Below, in pieces: positions 36,540 through 44,776 of a stretch of 64,000 nucleotides of DNA. The first letter of the stretch is position 1. The number at the start of each line of letters is the position of its first letter. Below the pieces are notes generated by a model. It made no database searches. It had not been told where the DNA came from and was given only the letters and a program-made list of their open reading frames with translations. The position numbers were made by a program, and so were the translations under genes. Source of the stretch: Breoghania corrubedonensis (GTDB taxonomy: Bacteria; Pseudomonadota; Alphaproteobacteria; Rhizobiales; Stappiaceae); NCBI RefSeq assembly GCF_003053845.1, contig NZ_QAYG01000008.1, forward strand, positions 1 through 64,000, given 5' to 3'.

Positions 36540-36585
36540 GGTTTGCCTCTCCTCTGACCTCTTCCTGTCTCTTGTCGCGTAAGCG

Positions 36586-38295
36586 TCAGCGTACGTTGAG
36601 CGCCTCGACCATCACGCAACGCCGCTTGCGGGCGAACGAGCGGGCGGAGGTCAGCCCTTCTCCGGTGGGGCCTGCGATTGTGAAGGTCGCGTGTCCCTCG
36701 CCGCCGACGCCGATGCCCGCATAGGAGGGGCCGTTCTTGACGAAAATCGTCGTCTGGATGAGCTTCGCCATCTTGGTCAGCTTGCGCACGTTGGTGGAGT
36801 GCATCATCGCCGTGTGTCGGTTTCCGTGTTCCAGATCCACCGCGAGGTCGATGGCGTCATCGACGCTCGGCGAGCGCACCAGAGGCAGGATCGGCATCAT
36901 CAGCTCTTCCTGGACGAAGGGGTGCTCCTTGGGCAGTTCGATCAGGATGACCTTGACCTCATCGCCTACCTTGATGCCGACCTTGTCGAGCAGGTGGACG
37001 GCGCTCTTGCCGACGCAAGCCGTCTGCGGGCCGCCCTTTTCGTTGATCACCAGCGCCTGCAGCTTGTCGATGACCGCGGCATCGGTGACGAGATAGGCAC
37101 CACATTTCTGCATGCAGAGGATGAGGTAATCAGCGATCTGGTCGACCGCGATAACCTCCTTTTCCGCAATGCAGGGCAGGTTGTTGTCGAAGCTGCAACC
37201 GTTGACGATATCCTGTGCGGCCTTCTCGATATCCGCGGTCTCGTCGACCACGACCGGCGGGTTCCCCGCGCCTGCGCCGATGGCCTTCTTGCCGGTCGAC
37301 ATGACCGTCTTGACGATGCCCGGTCCGCCGGTGGCCACCAGCATCCGGACCTTGGGATGCGCCATCATCGCGTTGGTGTTCTCTATCGACGGCTTCTGCA
37401 CCGTGACGACGAGATTGGCGGGCGCGCCGAGGGCCGCGAGCTTGCGGTTGATCAACTTGACGGTAAGCAGCGAGACCTTGGTCGCGCGGGGATGGGGGCT
37501 GAACACCGCCGCGTTGCCCGCCGCCAGCATGCCGATCGAATTGCAGATGATCGTTTCGGTCGGATTGGTGGTCGGCGTAATCGCGCCGATAACACCGAAG
37601 GGCGAGTATTCGACCAGTGTCAGGCCGCCGTCGCCCGACGCCGCATCCGTGGTCAGATCCTCCACGCCGGGGGATTTTTCTGCCGCCAACCGGTTCTTGA
37701 TGATCTTGTGCGCGGCATTGCCCATGCCGGTCTGCTCGACCGTCTGCGTCGAGATCCGCTCCAGCGTCGCGGGATCGACAAAGATCTCGCGAATGCCATC
37801 GACAAATGCCTTGCGCGCAGCCATGGAGCAGAAGAGATACTGGCGCTGGGCCTGCTCTGCCGCAGCGATGGCCTCGTCCATCGTCGCGAACACGCCGTCG
37901 CCCAGGGTGGTCGCTTCCTCGTCGCTCACGACCGGGTTTGTCACTGCTGCCTTGGCCGCCGGTGCGCTTGTCCCTGCCTTCTTCTCACCAAGGCCGCTTG
38001 CCAGCGCTTTGGCGAGGATGGCATCCATCGGGTCCTCACCGGAGGCGGCCGGCTGCCAGCAGCAGCGCTTGGAACCCGGCACGAAAGCCGGAGTGCCTTT
38101 GGCTGCCGGGACAGATCCGGCGTCTGCCAGGATGTTCGCCACCATATCGGACACGAATTCACTTGCCTGCGCGACGGGGGCGCCCTGTGTGGCTGAAGTT
38201 GTCTGGTTCACAGCCTGTTCCGGCGCCGCCCCGGGGGCGGCGCCATAACCGTCGAGAACCTGGGTCACGGCATCGCTGATCTGTTGGTCGTTCAT
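36586..38295 (-). CDS. pduP: CoA-acylating propionaldehyde dehydrogenase (PduP type) with long N-terminal targeting extension
   Basis: A 569-residue enzyme. The dehydrogenase domain (about 125-569) has EYSPFGVIGAITPTTNPTET near 230, GAGNPPVVVDE near 341 and the catalytic Cys375 in SFDNNLPCIAEKEV. It oxidises propionaldehyde to propionyl-CoA with NAD. Ahead of it lies a 120-residue Ala/Pro-rich extension holding three candidate amphipathic helices: 4-16 (QQISDAVTQVLDG), 46-59 (EFVSDMVANILADA) and 89-103 (PMDAILAKALASGLG). The first resembles the PduP encapsulation peptide. ATG 38295 overlaps the preceding gene by 4 bp; a longer frame reaches into it and was rejected. Confidence 0.93.
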   Translation of the reverse strand: MNDQQISDAVTQVLDGYGAAPGAAPEQAVNQTTSATQGAPVAQASEFVSDMVANILADAGSVPAAKGTPAFVPGSKRCCWQPAASGEDPMDAILAKALASGLGEKKAGTSAPAAKAAVTNPVVSDEEATTLGDGVFATMDEAIAAAEQAQRQYLFCSMAARKAFVDGIREIFVDPATLERISTQTVEQTGMGNAAHKIIKNRLAAEKSPGVEDLTTDAASGDGGLTLVEYSPFGVIGAITPTTNPTETIICNSIGMLAAGNAAVFSPHPRATKVSLLTVKLINRKLAALGAPANLVVTVQKPSIENTNAMMAHPKVRMLVATGGPGIVKTVMSTGKKAIGAGAGNPPVVVDETADIEKAAQDIVNGCSFDNNLPCIAEKEVIAVDQIADYLILCMQKCGAYLVTDAAVIDKLQALVINEKGGPQTACVGKSAVHLLDKVGIKVGDEVKVILIELPKEHPFVQEELMMPILPLVRSPSVDDAIDLAVDLEHGNRHTAMMHSTNVRKLTKMAKLIQTTIFVKNGPSYAGIGVGGEGHATFTIAGPTGEGLTSARSFARKRRCVMVEALNVR

Positions 38296-38801
38296 TTTTC
38301 CGCTCCTTTGGCGGGGCCGTGCCCCGGCTTGTCTGTGAAATCGTTCAGGGCGTACCGGGCGATGGCTGCGTCCTCGTCTGCCGTCCCGCCGCTGATCCCG
38401 ATGGCGCCGATCACCGTCCCGTCGCGCCAGCAGGGAATCCCGCCGCCGAAGACCACGACCCGTCCGCCGTGGGTTGCCTCGACGCCGAAAAGCATCTGGC
38501 CGGGCTGGGCAAGCCGGCCGAGTTCGTCTGTCGACATGCGAAAGGCCGCCGCCGTCCAGGCCTTGTCGGTGGCAAGCGTCGCACTTGCCGGCAAGCTGCC
38601 CTCCATCTTGTGAAAGAGGATCTGCTCGCCTTGCGCGTCTGCGACCGAAATCACCACGGGCAAGCCCATGGCGCGCGCCGTCGTCTCCGCGTTGGCCGCG
38701 AGCCTTTGCGCGTCCGCGAGCTTCAACTGCCTCGTGGGGCACGGGCCGTGCCCTGCCCGCAGGAGCTTTTCGATCAACGCTTCGCTTGTCCTGGCGCTCA
38801 T
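38292..38801 (-). CDS. GlcG/HbpS-family protein, PduO C-terminal-domain-like
   Basis: A 169-residue protein with the GlcG/HbpS fold signature: LADAQRLAANAETTARAMGLPVVISVADAQGE, KAWTAAAFRMST near 80, GGRVVVFGGGIPCWRDG, IGAIGISGGTADEDAAIA. In Pdu systems this domain is fused to the PduO cobalamin adenosyltransferase; here the transferase part is absent, in keeping with a B12-free pathway. The N-terminus SEALIEKLLRAG looks like an encapsulation helix. ATG 38801 has AAGGA eight bases upstream and is preferred to 38810. Haem or flavin binding is possible but unproven. Confidence 0.83.
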   Translation of the reverse strand: MSARTSEALIEKLLRAGHGPCPTRQLKLADAQRLAANAETTARAMGLPVVISVADAQGEQILFHKMEGSLPASATLATDKAWTAAAFRMSTDELGRLAQPGQMLFGVEATHGGRVVVFGGGIPCWRDGTVIGAIGISGGTADEDAAIARYALNDFTDKPGHGPAKGAEK

Positions 38802-38812
38802 CGCGGTCATCC

Positions 38813-39079
38813 TTAATGTGTCTCGACGGTATCCACGATGCCGACGATGCTGGCATCAGTGACCGAATGGACGAGGGTTCCCGCATGACGCGCGGCGCTT
38901 CCCGTTGCCACGATGACGATTTCGCCATAGCCCGCGCCCACCGTATCCGTGGCGATTTCGGTTGTTCCGTCGGGTTCCTGCTTTTCGGTAAGGCGGGCCA
39001 CGATCAGCAACTTGCTGCCGCAAAGCGACGAGTCCTTGCTGGTGGAGACGACCGTTCCGATCACACGTCCGAGATGCAT
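38813..39079 (-). CDS. eutN: EutN/CcmL-family pentameric vertex protein
   Basis: An 88-residue beta-barrel protein starting MHLGRVIGTVVSTSKDSSLCGSKLL, then AGYGEIVIVATGSAARH near 50. This is the BMC-P family that caps the vertices of microcompartments. The ATG at 39079 has AAGGAG at ideal distance; an upstream in-frame extension overlaps the flavoprotein gene and is not used. It is the only vertex protein in the locus, enough to close a shell. Confidence 0.93.
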   Translation of the reverse strand: MHLGRVIGTVVSTSKDSSLCGSKLLIVARLTEKQEPDGTTEIATDTVGAGYGEIVIVATGSAARHAGTLVHSVTDASIVGIVDTVETH

Positions 39080-39090
39080 CGTCTTTCTCC

Positions 39091-39897
39091 TTATTCCCTG
39101 ACGAGCAGGATCTGCCGGGACTTGAGTTCCTCGGCCGCCATTGGTGTGACCAGCACATCCCGGCCGAGGCGTATTTCCGTCCCCGCCAAGACCTTTGCTT
39201 CGCTCCAACCGAAAACCCGTCGTGATGGGGCGCGTGTCGGAACGGCGATCTGATTTCTGTCGGGGTCATGCGCAAGCGTTGTCGTCGGCGTATCGGCGAC
39301 CGTCGCGGCGAGCCTGGCCGCCCAGGTGAGTTCCACGCCGTAACTTTCCAGGCGGCCGAGGTGTCCCGCCATCATGTCGCGGTACGCGGCGTTGCCTGTC
39401 AGGCCTCTGGCAATGCGCTCGCGCGCGGCCGGGCAGCAACCGTCGCGGGCGGCAACGATCCGCTGGCCGCGTTCGAGCGCGCCGGCCACGAGCGAGGAGA
39501 TGTCGTCATCGGCCAGCCCAAGCGCCACGCGGGCGGCAAGCGGCAAGCTCAAGGTTGGCATCAACACCAGCGCATGCCGGTTGAGGATTGCATCGACGGT
39601 CTCGTTCTGGCTCCCGGCATTGCGAATGAAGGGAGACAGGGCGGCACCGCCGAGGGCATCGAGGCGGTCGAGAGAAACGAGTTCGCGAGCCTGTCGGCTG
39701 CGGTGGATTTCAAACGACCAGCCCGCATCGACCAGCGTCGCGAGCGAGCGGACGGCCGGTTCCAGTCCCAGCTCCGTATCCGAAAACAGCACCAGCGCAG
39801 AACGCGCGCGCGCGTTAAGCGCAGCGACGATCCGGTCTGACAGGAGGTCGAGCAATGCCCGGTTGAGGGCCGCGTCGAGGCGAGCGCGATCCATCAC
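39091..39897 (-). CDS. Microcompartment-associated flavoprotein-family protein
   Basis: A 268-residue protein. The centre HALVLMPTLSLPLAARVALGLADDDISSLVAGALERGQRIV (about 107-147) fits the flavoprotein (PF02441-like) fold, in which the peptide binds FMN. Residues 2-29 are strongly helical and amphipathic (LNRALLDLLSDRIVAAL) and may serve targeting. The tail DVLVTPMAAEELKSRQ resembles tails of other Pdu/Eut accessory proteins. Its start overlaps eutJ by 4 bp. Role unknown; a redox or flavin-delivery function in the lumen is a guess. Confidence 0.65.
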   Translation of the reverse strand: MMDRARLDAALNRALLDLLSDRIVAALNARARSALVLFSDTELGLEPAVRSLATLVDAGWSFEIHRSRQARELVSLDRLDALGGAALSPFIRNAGSQNETVDAILNRHALVLMPTLSLPLAARVALGLADDDISSLVAGALERGQRIVAARDGCCPAARERIARGLTGNAAYRDMMAGHLGRLESYGVELTWAARLAATVADTPTTTLAHDPDRNQIAVPTRAPSRRVFGWSEAKVLAGTEIRLGRDVLVTPMAAEELKSRQILLVRE

Positions 39898-40733
39898 GCA
39901 CCTCTCTCGGATTGCGGGTACATGGCGATCCCGAGCGGGGTTGCCAGAAGCGGTTCGACGGGCTTGACGATCCGCCGCCCGGTCTGGTTGGCGAAGGCCT
40001 TGTCGAATTCGGAAAAGATGCAGGCGCCTCCGACCACGTGGATGACGTCGATCTCGGGATAATCCTCCAGGAATTTCGAGACGATGGTTCCCATCTTGTC
40101 GACGACGGGACGCACGATCGCGAAGACGTCGCGTTCATTGTCGGTATTGAGCTTTTCGCTCTCGGCTTCGGCAAAGGAGATGCGGTGGGCGCCGGCCAGC
40201 ACGAGGGTCATGTGGGTGCCACCGGTCGCCTCGTCGAAGGAGGCGATGACCTCGCCGTTCTTCAGGACGGAAATGCCGGTGGTGCCACCGCCGATATCGA
40301 CCACGGCGCCATCGGTAATGTCGAGAAGGCGGGCCGCAGCCACCGGTTCGTCAATGATCTCGGCAAGCTCGAAATCGGCGGCCTCGACCACGTTTCCGAT
40401 AGCCTTGGTGCTGCCGGGGTGAATGCCGGGAGGGATGGCGGCCGCGGCGCGGGTGAGCGGCTGGCCGATGCGCTGCTCGAGTTCCGCCTTCATCGCCCGC
40501 ACGGCCTGAACCGCGCCTATGTAGTCGACGACGATGCCGTCGCGGACCACGCTGGAGCGATGGGTGATGCCGGCAACAGGGCGATTTGCGGAATCAACCA
40601 CGGCAAGGACGAGGTTCGCCGTGCCCAGATCGACACCGACCTTCAGGGCCCCCGGTGCCCACTCGTCGCTTGGCAGAACGGAGCGGAAGCGAACCAGTCC
40701 GGCAAATTCCAGCAATGTCTTGTCCGTGCTCAT
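39894..40733 (-). CDS. eutJ: EutJ-type Hsp70-like accessory protein
   Basis: A 279-residue actin/Hsp70-fold ATPase: KVGVDLGTANLVLAVVD (phosphate 1), VVDIGGGTTGISVLKNGEV (phosphate 2) and VIHVVGGACIFSEFDKAF (adenosine loop). EutJ proteins accompany Eut and glycyl-radical compartments and are thought to help protein folding or assembly. The second ATG (40733), ten bases after GGAGG, is chosen over 40742. It overlaps the flavoprotein gene. Confidence 0.87.
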   Translation of the reverse strand: MSTDKTLLEFAGLVRFRSVLPSDEWAPGALKVGVDLGTANLVLAVVDSANRPVAGITHRSSVVRDGIVVDYIGAVQAVRAMKAELEQRIGQPLTRAAAAIPPGIHPGSTKAIGNVVEAADFELAEIIDEPVAAARLLDITDGAVVDIGGGTTGISVLKNGEVIASFDEATGGTHMTLVLAGAHRISFAEAESEKLNTDNERDVFAIVRPVVDKMGTIVSKFLEDYPEIDVIHVVGGACIFSEFDKAFANQTGRRIVKPVEPLLATPLGIAMYPQSERGA

Positions 40734-40764
40734 GGTCCCCATCCCTCCAGGTACGTGCCGTCGT

Positions 40765-41436
40765 TCAGGCCTTCCGGATCCGGACGAGATCGTCGTTCCT
40801 CAGGCCGAATGCGTTGGCTTCCTCAATGTCGATGTGCATCTCCAGTGAGGAGTTTTCGGCGGCGCGGATAGCAACCCTGTGCATGACGCCGCCCCGCGGC
40901 CCGTCGACTTCCACGTCGACCTCGTCGCCGTTGACCAGGCCGAGCTGTGCTGCGGTCTCGGGCAGCATGTGGATGTGGCGCATGGCGACGATGACGCCGT
41001 AGTCCTTATGGACGGTGCCCTGCGGGCCGATCACGTCGATCCCCGGCGAATTCTCAAGATGTCCGGAAAGACGCAGCGGCGGCCGCAGGCCGAGAACGAA
41101 ACCGTCGGCCACCGAAACCTCGATCTGGGTTTCCTTGCGCAGCGGGCCGAGGACGCGGACCTTGCCGATCTCGCCTTTCGGGCCGCGCAGGGTGACGGTT
41201 TCTTCGGCCGCGTACTGGCCTGATTGCTTCATCGCTTTCTTGCGCGTCAGTGACGAGCCGGGACCGAAAAGCGTGTCCATGTCGGAGCGGGAAAGATGGA
41301 TGTGGCGGTTGGAGACGCCGATTGGGACGAGCGCGGGATCCGTAACCGCCCTTGCCTTTGCTGCATCCCTGGCCGCAGTCATTCCCTCTGCAAGGAGTTC
41401 CGCGACGATCCGTTCGATTGCTTCTACGGGCTGCAT
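40765..41436 (-). CDS. pduL: PduL-type phosphotransacylase with N-terminal encapsulation helix
   Basis: A 223-residue PTAC with two beta-barrel repeats and the metal-binding motifs GVSNRHIHLSRSD near 41 and MRHIHMLPETAAQ near 148. It converts propionyl-CoA to propionyl-phosphate, recycling CoA inside the shell. Residues 4-18 (VEAIERIVAELLAEG) form an amphipathic helix followed by an Ala-rich linker, the PduL type of targeting peptide. A 140-bp gap without recognisable genes separates it from the PduK-like gene upstream. Confidence 0.94.
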   Translation of the reverse strand: MQPVEAIERIVAELLAEGMTAARDAAKARAVTDPALVPIGVSNRHIHLSRSDMDTLFGPGSSLTRKKAMKQSGQYAAEETVTLRGPKGEIGKVRVLGPLRKETQIEVSVADGFVLGLRPPLRLSGHLENSPGIDVIGPQGTVHKDYGVIVAMRHIHMLPETAAQLGLVNGDEVDVEVDGPRGGVMHRVAIRAAENSSLEMHIDIEEANAFGLRNDDLVRIRKA

Positions 41437-41576
41437 GAGCCGGTCCTGTCTTGTGCTGCTGGTACTGCGCGTGGGCGCAGCCGGGGCCGTTGGCCTGACC
41501 GAACGTGCCGGTCAGACCCGGGTCTCTTGATGGGCGCTTCCGAACGGGCGGGCCGTATCGGGGGGCACAGTGTTGT

Positions 41577-42281
41577 CTAGTTCTTCCGCGACGAACCGTG
41601 CCGACGGCGTGTTCGCGATCCCGCTCCGGGACCTTTCGGGTCGGGTTGCGGCTTGTCGTCGGCCACTTTTGCTTCGGCCGGAGTTTCCTTGGCGGCGGGC
41701 TCTGGTTCCGCCGGCTCGGGCCTTGTCTCTTCCGCTAGCGCGGGGGTGGTTATCGACTGCTCAGCGTCAGTTGCAGGTGTCTCGTCGTCCGGAACCTGTG
41801 GCTCTTCGGCCGGATCATGCGGTGCCACTTCACTTTTCTCCGCCAGGAGAGGTCCAGCCGCCTGAGACTCAGCCTGGATCGAGGCAGGTTCGGGCGCGGG
41901 CTTTTCGCTCCTCTTGCCGGCGTCGATTTCTGCCTGGGGCTCGGCCCGCTTTTCCGTTTCTGCCTTCTTGGCCGGCTGAGGCTGGGTAGCGCCCCCAACG
42001 GTTTCAGGGCTATCCACCAGCTGTGCGACATCGCGGGCCGGCCGTGCGATCACATTGACCGAAACCACACGGTTCACCCGGCTTGCGGCTGCGGCCCCCG
42101 CAGAGACCGCAGCCTGGATGGCGCCGACTTCTCCGAGAAGCTTGACGACCGTCATGCCCTCGCCCTTGGCCAGTTCGTAGCCCACCAGCGTGACGTTGGC
42201 CGCTTTCACAGCCGCGTCGGCGGCCTCGACGGCCGCGGTCAGGCCGATGGTTTCGATCAGTCCGAGGCTTTGCTCAGTCAT
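41577..42281 (-). CDS. PduK-like BMC-H shell protein with long disordered tail
   Basis: A 234-residue protein: residues 1-92 are a standard BMC domain (LGLIETIGLTAAVEAADAAVKAANVTLV, then VNVIARPARDV), and about 140 residues of Pro/Ala/Glu-rich, low-complexity tail follow, ending in a basic GSRTRRRHGSSRKN. The pore loop reads AKGEGMT instead of KIGSG, making the pore more acidic. No cysteine occurs in the tail, unlike Fe-S-bearing PduK tails. GGAGGA precedes the ATG at 42281; a longer frame overlapping the tandem BMC gene was rejected. Confidence 0.88.
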   Translation of the reverse strand: MTEQSLGLIETIGLTAAVEAADAAVKAANVTLVGYELAKGEGMTVVKLLGEVGAIQAAVSAGAAAASRVNRVVSVNVIARPARDVAQLVDSPETVGGATQPQPAKKAETEKRAEPQAEIDAGKRSEKPAPEPASIQAESQAAGPLLAEKSEVAPHDPAEEPQVPDDETPATDAEQSITTPALAEETRPEPAEPEPAAKETPAEAKVADDKPQPDPKGPGAGSRTRRRHGSSRKN

Positions 42282-42303
42282 GACTGTCCTCCTTCTCCGC
42301 GGT

Positions 42304-43119
42304 TCAGATGTACGGCGTGGTCGTCGACACCAGCGGGGTAGGATCCATCGCGCCGAGCAGTTGCTTGCCGACATCGCGCGCGGCGTGGATCGCCTGACGC
42401 ACGGCACCGGAATCGCCGCTGAACGTGAAGATCACCTCGTTGGAGAAGCTCGTGCCGTTAGCCGGTGAAGAGAAGCCGCAGGCATCGATCGTGGCCGCCT
42501 TGGCAGCCGTATCGGCAAGCACCACACCGATGGCGGCGGGAGCCCCCACGGTGATGCCGAACGCCTGCCCGATCGGAGCCCCGAACGCCTTGTTGAGCGC
42601 ATAGCTCGCTCGGGCGGTGTACTGGAACTCCAGATGACCGGCCGGCGAACCGTAGACATCGCCCATGGTGCGATCGAGTTCGCCGAGCATGACTTCCACG
42701 GCACGGCGGGCGTCGGAGACGTCCGCTGCCCCGAAGATGATCAACGAACCGTGGCCGGCCCCGCCTTCGGTGTCACGCGGCAGTTCGATCAGGACGACCT
42801 CGCTGTTCGTGGCCTTGACCGCTTCGTCGGCCGCGAAGATGTGCGGACCGGCGCCGGTGCGTGCTCCGACGATGCCGATGGACCGGTATTTCTTGTCCAG
42901 CTTCATCTGTGCGTGCAGCAACGGATCGACATTGGCGATAACCATGCCAATCGTGTTGCCGATGGCCGTGCCCACGAACTCCGTCAGATTGCAGGCCTTC
43001 GGGGCCTTGGCGCGGGGCGCCTCGGCCTTGGGCCCGGGGGTGGCGGACGGAGCGCTTTCGCCGCCGCCCATCTTGCGGATGACTTCCCCCATCAGTTGTT
43101 CGACAAGATCGTCTTTCAT
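42304..43119 (-). CDS. pduB: Tandem-BMC trimeric shell protein (PduB type)
   Basis: A 271-residue protein with two fused BMC domains (about 44-155 and 156-271; NLTEFVGTAIGNTIGMVIANVD and YRSIGIVGARTGAGPHIFAADEAVKAT belong to the first, FGAPIGQAFGITVGAPAAIGVVLAD to the second). PduB trimers form gated facets. Residues 1-18 (DDLVEQLMGEVIRKMG) plus a Gly/Pro/Ala linker make an N-terminal extension; in Salmonella the PduB extension ties shell to cargo. It lies 28 bp after the BMC-H gene. Confidence 0.92.
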   Translation of the reverse strand: MKDDLVEQLMGEVIRKMGGGESAPSATPGPKAEAPRAKAPKACNLTEFVGTAIGNTIGMVIANVDPLLHAQMKLDKKYRSIGIVGARTGAGPHIFAADEAVKATNSEVVLIELPRDTEGGAGHGSLIIFGAADVSDARRAVEVMLGELDRTMGDVYGSPAGHLEFQYTARASYALNKAFGAPIGQAFGITVGAPAAIGVVLADTAAKAATIDACGFSSPANGTSFSNEVIFTFSGDSGAVRQAIHAARDVGKQLLGAMDPTPLVSTTTPYI

Positions 43120-43147
43120 GACCGATCCTCCTTGTCTCGTTCAGGGG

Positions 43148-43438
43148 TTATTCGGCGGCTGCTGCGGGATGCGGAAGGATGCGTTCCACTTCCATGTGCG
43201 GCCGCGGGATGACGTGGACGGACACCACGGAGCCGACCTTCTCGGCTGCCACGGCACCTGCGTCGGTTGCGGCCTTCACCGCGCCGACGTCCCCACGCAC
43301 CATCACGGTGACGAGGCCCGAACCGATCTTCTCGTAGCCGATCATCGTCACGTTGGCCGACTTCACCATGGCGTCGGCGGCTTCGATCGCGCCGACCAGA
43401 CCTTTGGTTTCGACCATTCCCAGTGCTTCCTGTTGCAT
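43148..43438 (-). CDS. pduA: Hexameric BMC-H shell protein (PduA/PduJ type)
   Basis: A 96-residue single BMC-domain protein: [57 protein letters not shown]. The KIGSG pore loop is the one that lines PduA hexamers and passes diols. It is probably the major facet protein. The ATG at 43438 has AAGGAG six bases upstream; an ATG at 43456 is possible but less well spaced. Confidence 0.95.
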   Translation of the reverse strand: MQQEALGMVETKGLVGAIEAADAMVKSANVTMIGYEKIGSGLVTVMVRGDVGAVKAATDAGAVAAEKVGSVVSVHVIPRPHMEVERILPHPAAAAE

Positions 43439-43526
43439 CGCTGTCTCCTTGGTCACGATGTTCCGTTATTGATACTTTGCCGTCTTCTCTTCGCGCTTCT
43501 TGCTCTGCTGCTTTCTCCCTCGGTTC

Positions 43527-44645
43527 CTATCCGCCGATGCGGGCGAGCAGATTCTCCAGCTCGGGCTGGGACGGTTTGCGGGGATTGCTGGCCGTGCAGG
43601 CATCGGCAAGCGCGGCCGCCGCTATCTCCGACCGAATACGGCCGAATTGCTCCATGTCGACGCCAAGATCACGCAGCGTCGAGGGGATCGAAAAGCGAAT
43701 GTTGAAGGCCTCGATGGCCCTGATCAGAGCGCGTACTCCGGCGCGGGTCGAAGGCACGTCCAACCCGATGCGCCGCGCAATGCGCGCATATCTTTGTGCG
43801 GCATCCGGTTCCTCCGCGTTCCAGGCGATCACCATCGGCATCAGCACCGCGTTGACACGGCCATGGACGACGTGAAGCTTGCCGCCGAGCGCATGGGCGA
43901 GGCTGTGGTTGATGCCGAGGCCGGCGGAGGAAAAGGCGAGGCCGGCAAGGCACGAGGCCTGATGCATGGCATCGCGCGCCGCGATGTCGTCGCCGTTGTC
44001 GTAGGCCCGGGGCAGGCTTTCGAAGGCAAGCTCCAGTGCTTTCTCGGCAAAGGCGTCCGTGAAGTGGGAAGCGCCGGTGGACACTACGGCTTCGATTGCG
44101 TGGGTGATGACGTCCATGCCGGTGTCGGCGGTCACCTTGGCGGGCGCGCTGCGAACGAATTCCGGATCGAGCAGCGCCACGTCGGGCACCAGTTCGTTGG
44201 AGATCAGCGGGAACTTGCGGCCTTGCGCGGGGTCGGAAATGACCGCGAAGGACGTGACCTCGGACCCGGTGCCGCTGGTGGTTGGTATGGCGACAAACGG
44301 GATCTTGCGGCCATGTACCGTCTCGCGGACGATCGCCAGGATCGCCTTGGCCGCGTCGATCGGAGAGCCGCCGCCCAATGCGACCACCACATCGGGGCAA
44401 AAATCGGTGAAGAGCCGTGCGCCCTTGGAAACGGTATCGACCGGTGGTTCGGGAATGGCTTCGTCGAAGACGAGAACTTCGCTTTCGCTCAGGTAATCCT
44501 TCACGCGGTCAAGCGCGCCCGAACTGGCCATGAAGGCGTCGGTAACGATGCCGACCTTCTGTCCGCGATAGGCGTACAGCCGTTCCAGCAAACCAGGTCC
44601 GAAGACGATCTCTGTCCTGGGGGAGAAGCTCTGGTAGCGCGGCAT
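43527..44645 (-). CDS. pduQ: Iron-type alcohol dehydrogenase (PduQ-like 1-propanol dehydrogenase)
   Basis: A 372-residue group III dehydrogenase. VVVALGGGSPIDAAKA near 86 binds NAD, PTTSGTGSEVTSFAVI near 121 and the metal residues lie in HAIEAVVSTGASHFTDAF near 182 and GINHSLAHALGGKLHVVHG near 244. It reduces propionaldehyde to 1-propanol and regenerates NAD for PduP. No helical targeting extension precedes the domain, as for Salmonella PduQ, which enters by binding PduP. Confidence 0.9.
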   Translation of the reverse strand: MPRYQSFSPRTEIVFGPGLLERLYAYRGQKVGIVTDAFMASSGALDRVKDYLSESEVLVFDEAIPEPPVDTVSKGARLFTDFCPDVVVALGGGSPIDAAKAILAIVRETVHGRKIPFVAIPTTSGTGSEVTSFAVISDPAQGRKFPLISNELVPDVALLDPEFVRSAPAKVTADTGMDVITHAIEAVVSTGASHFTDAFAEKALELAFESLPRAYDNGDDIAARDAMHQASCLAGLAFSSAGLGINHSLAHALGGKLHVVHGRVNAVLMPMVIAWNAEEPDAAQRYARIARRIGLDVPSTRAGVRALIRAIEAFNIRFSIPSTLRDLGVDMEQFGRIRSEIAAAALADACTASNPRKPSQPELENLLARIGG

Positions 44646-44731
44646 GGGGTCTCAGTCCTTTGCGGATCTCGTCGGAATGGCCGGGCAGGCAGAAGAGGCG
44701 GGGTCGGTTCCACCGGGTGCTGCCGCCCGGC

Positions 44732-44760
44732 CGGTGCGCGGATGAAGAGTCCGCGCACCG
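44732..44760 (-). other. Perfect hairpin downstream of the dehydratase gene
   Basis: Arms CGGTGCGCGGA (44732-44742) and TCCGCGCACCG (44750-44760) pair over 11 bp with a 7-nt loop, just after the stop of the glycyl radical enzyme and 87 bp before the alcohol dehydrogenase start. It lacks a T-run, so partial termination or 3-prime mRNA protection of the highly needed dehydratase is more likely than full termination. Confidence 0.65.
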
Positions 44761-44776
44761 TCTGTTTCGGACAGGC

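Noticed and set aside
36586-38928. 780-residue version of the aldehyde dehydrogenase
   Set aside because: The additional N-terminal part is an out-of-frame reading of the GlcG-like gene; ATG 38295 with 4-bp overlap is normal for this operon.
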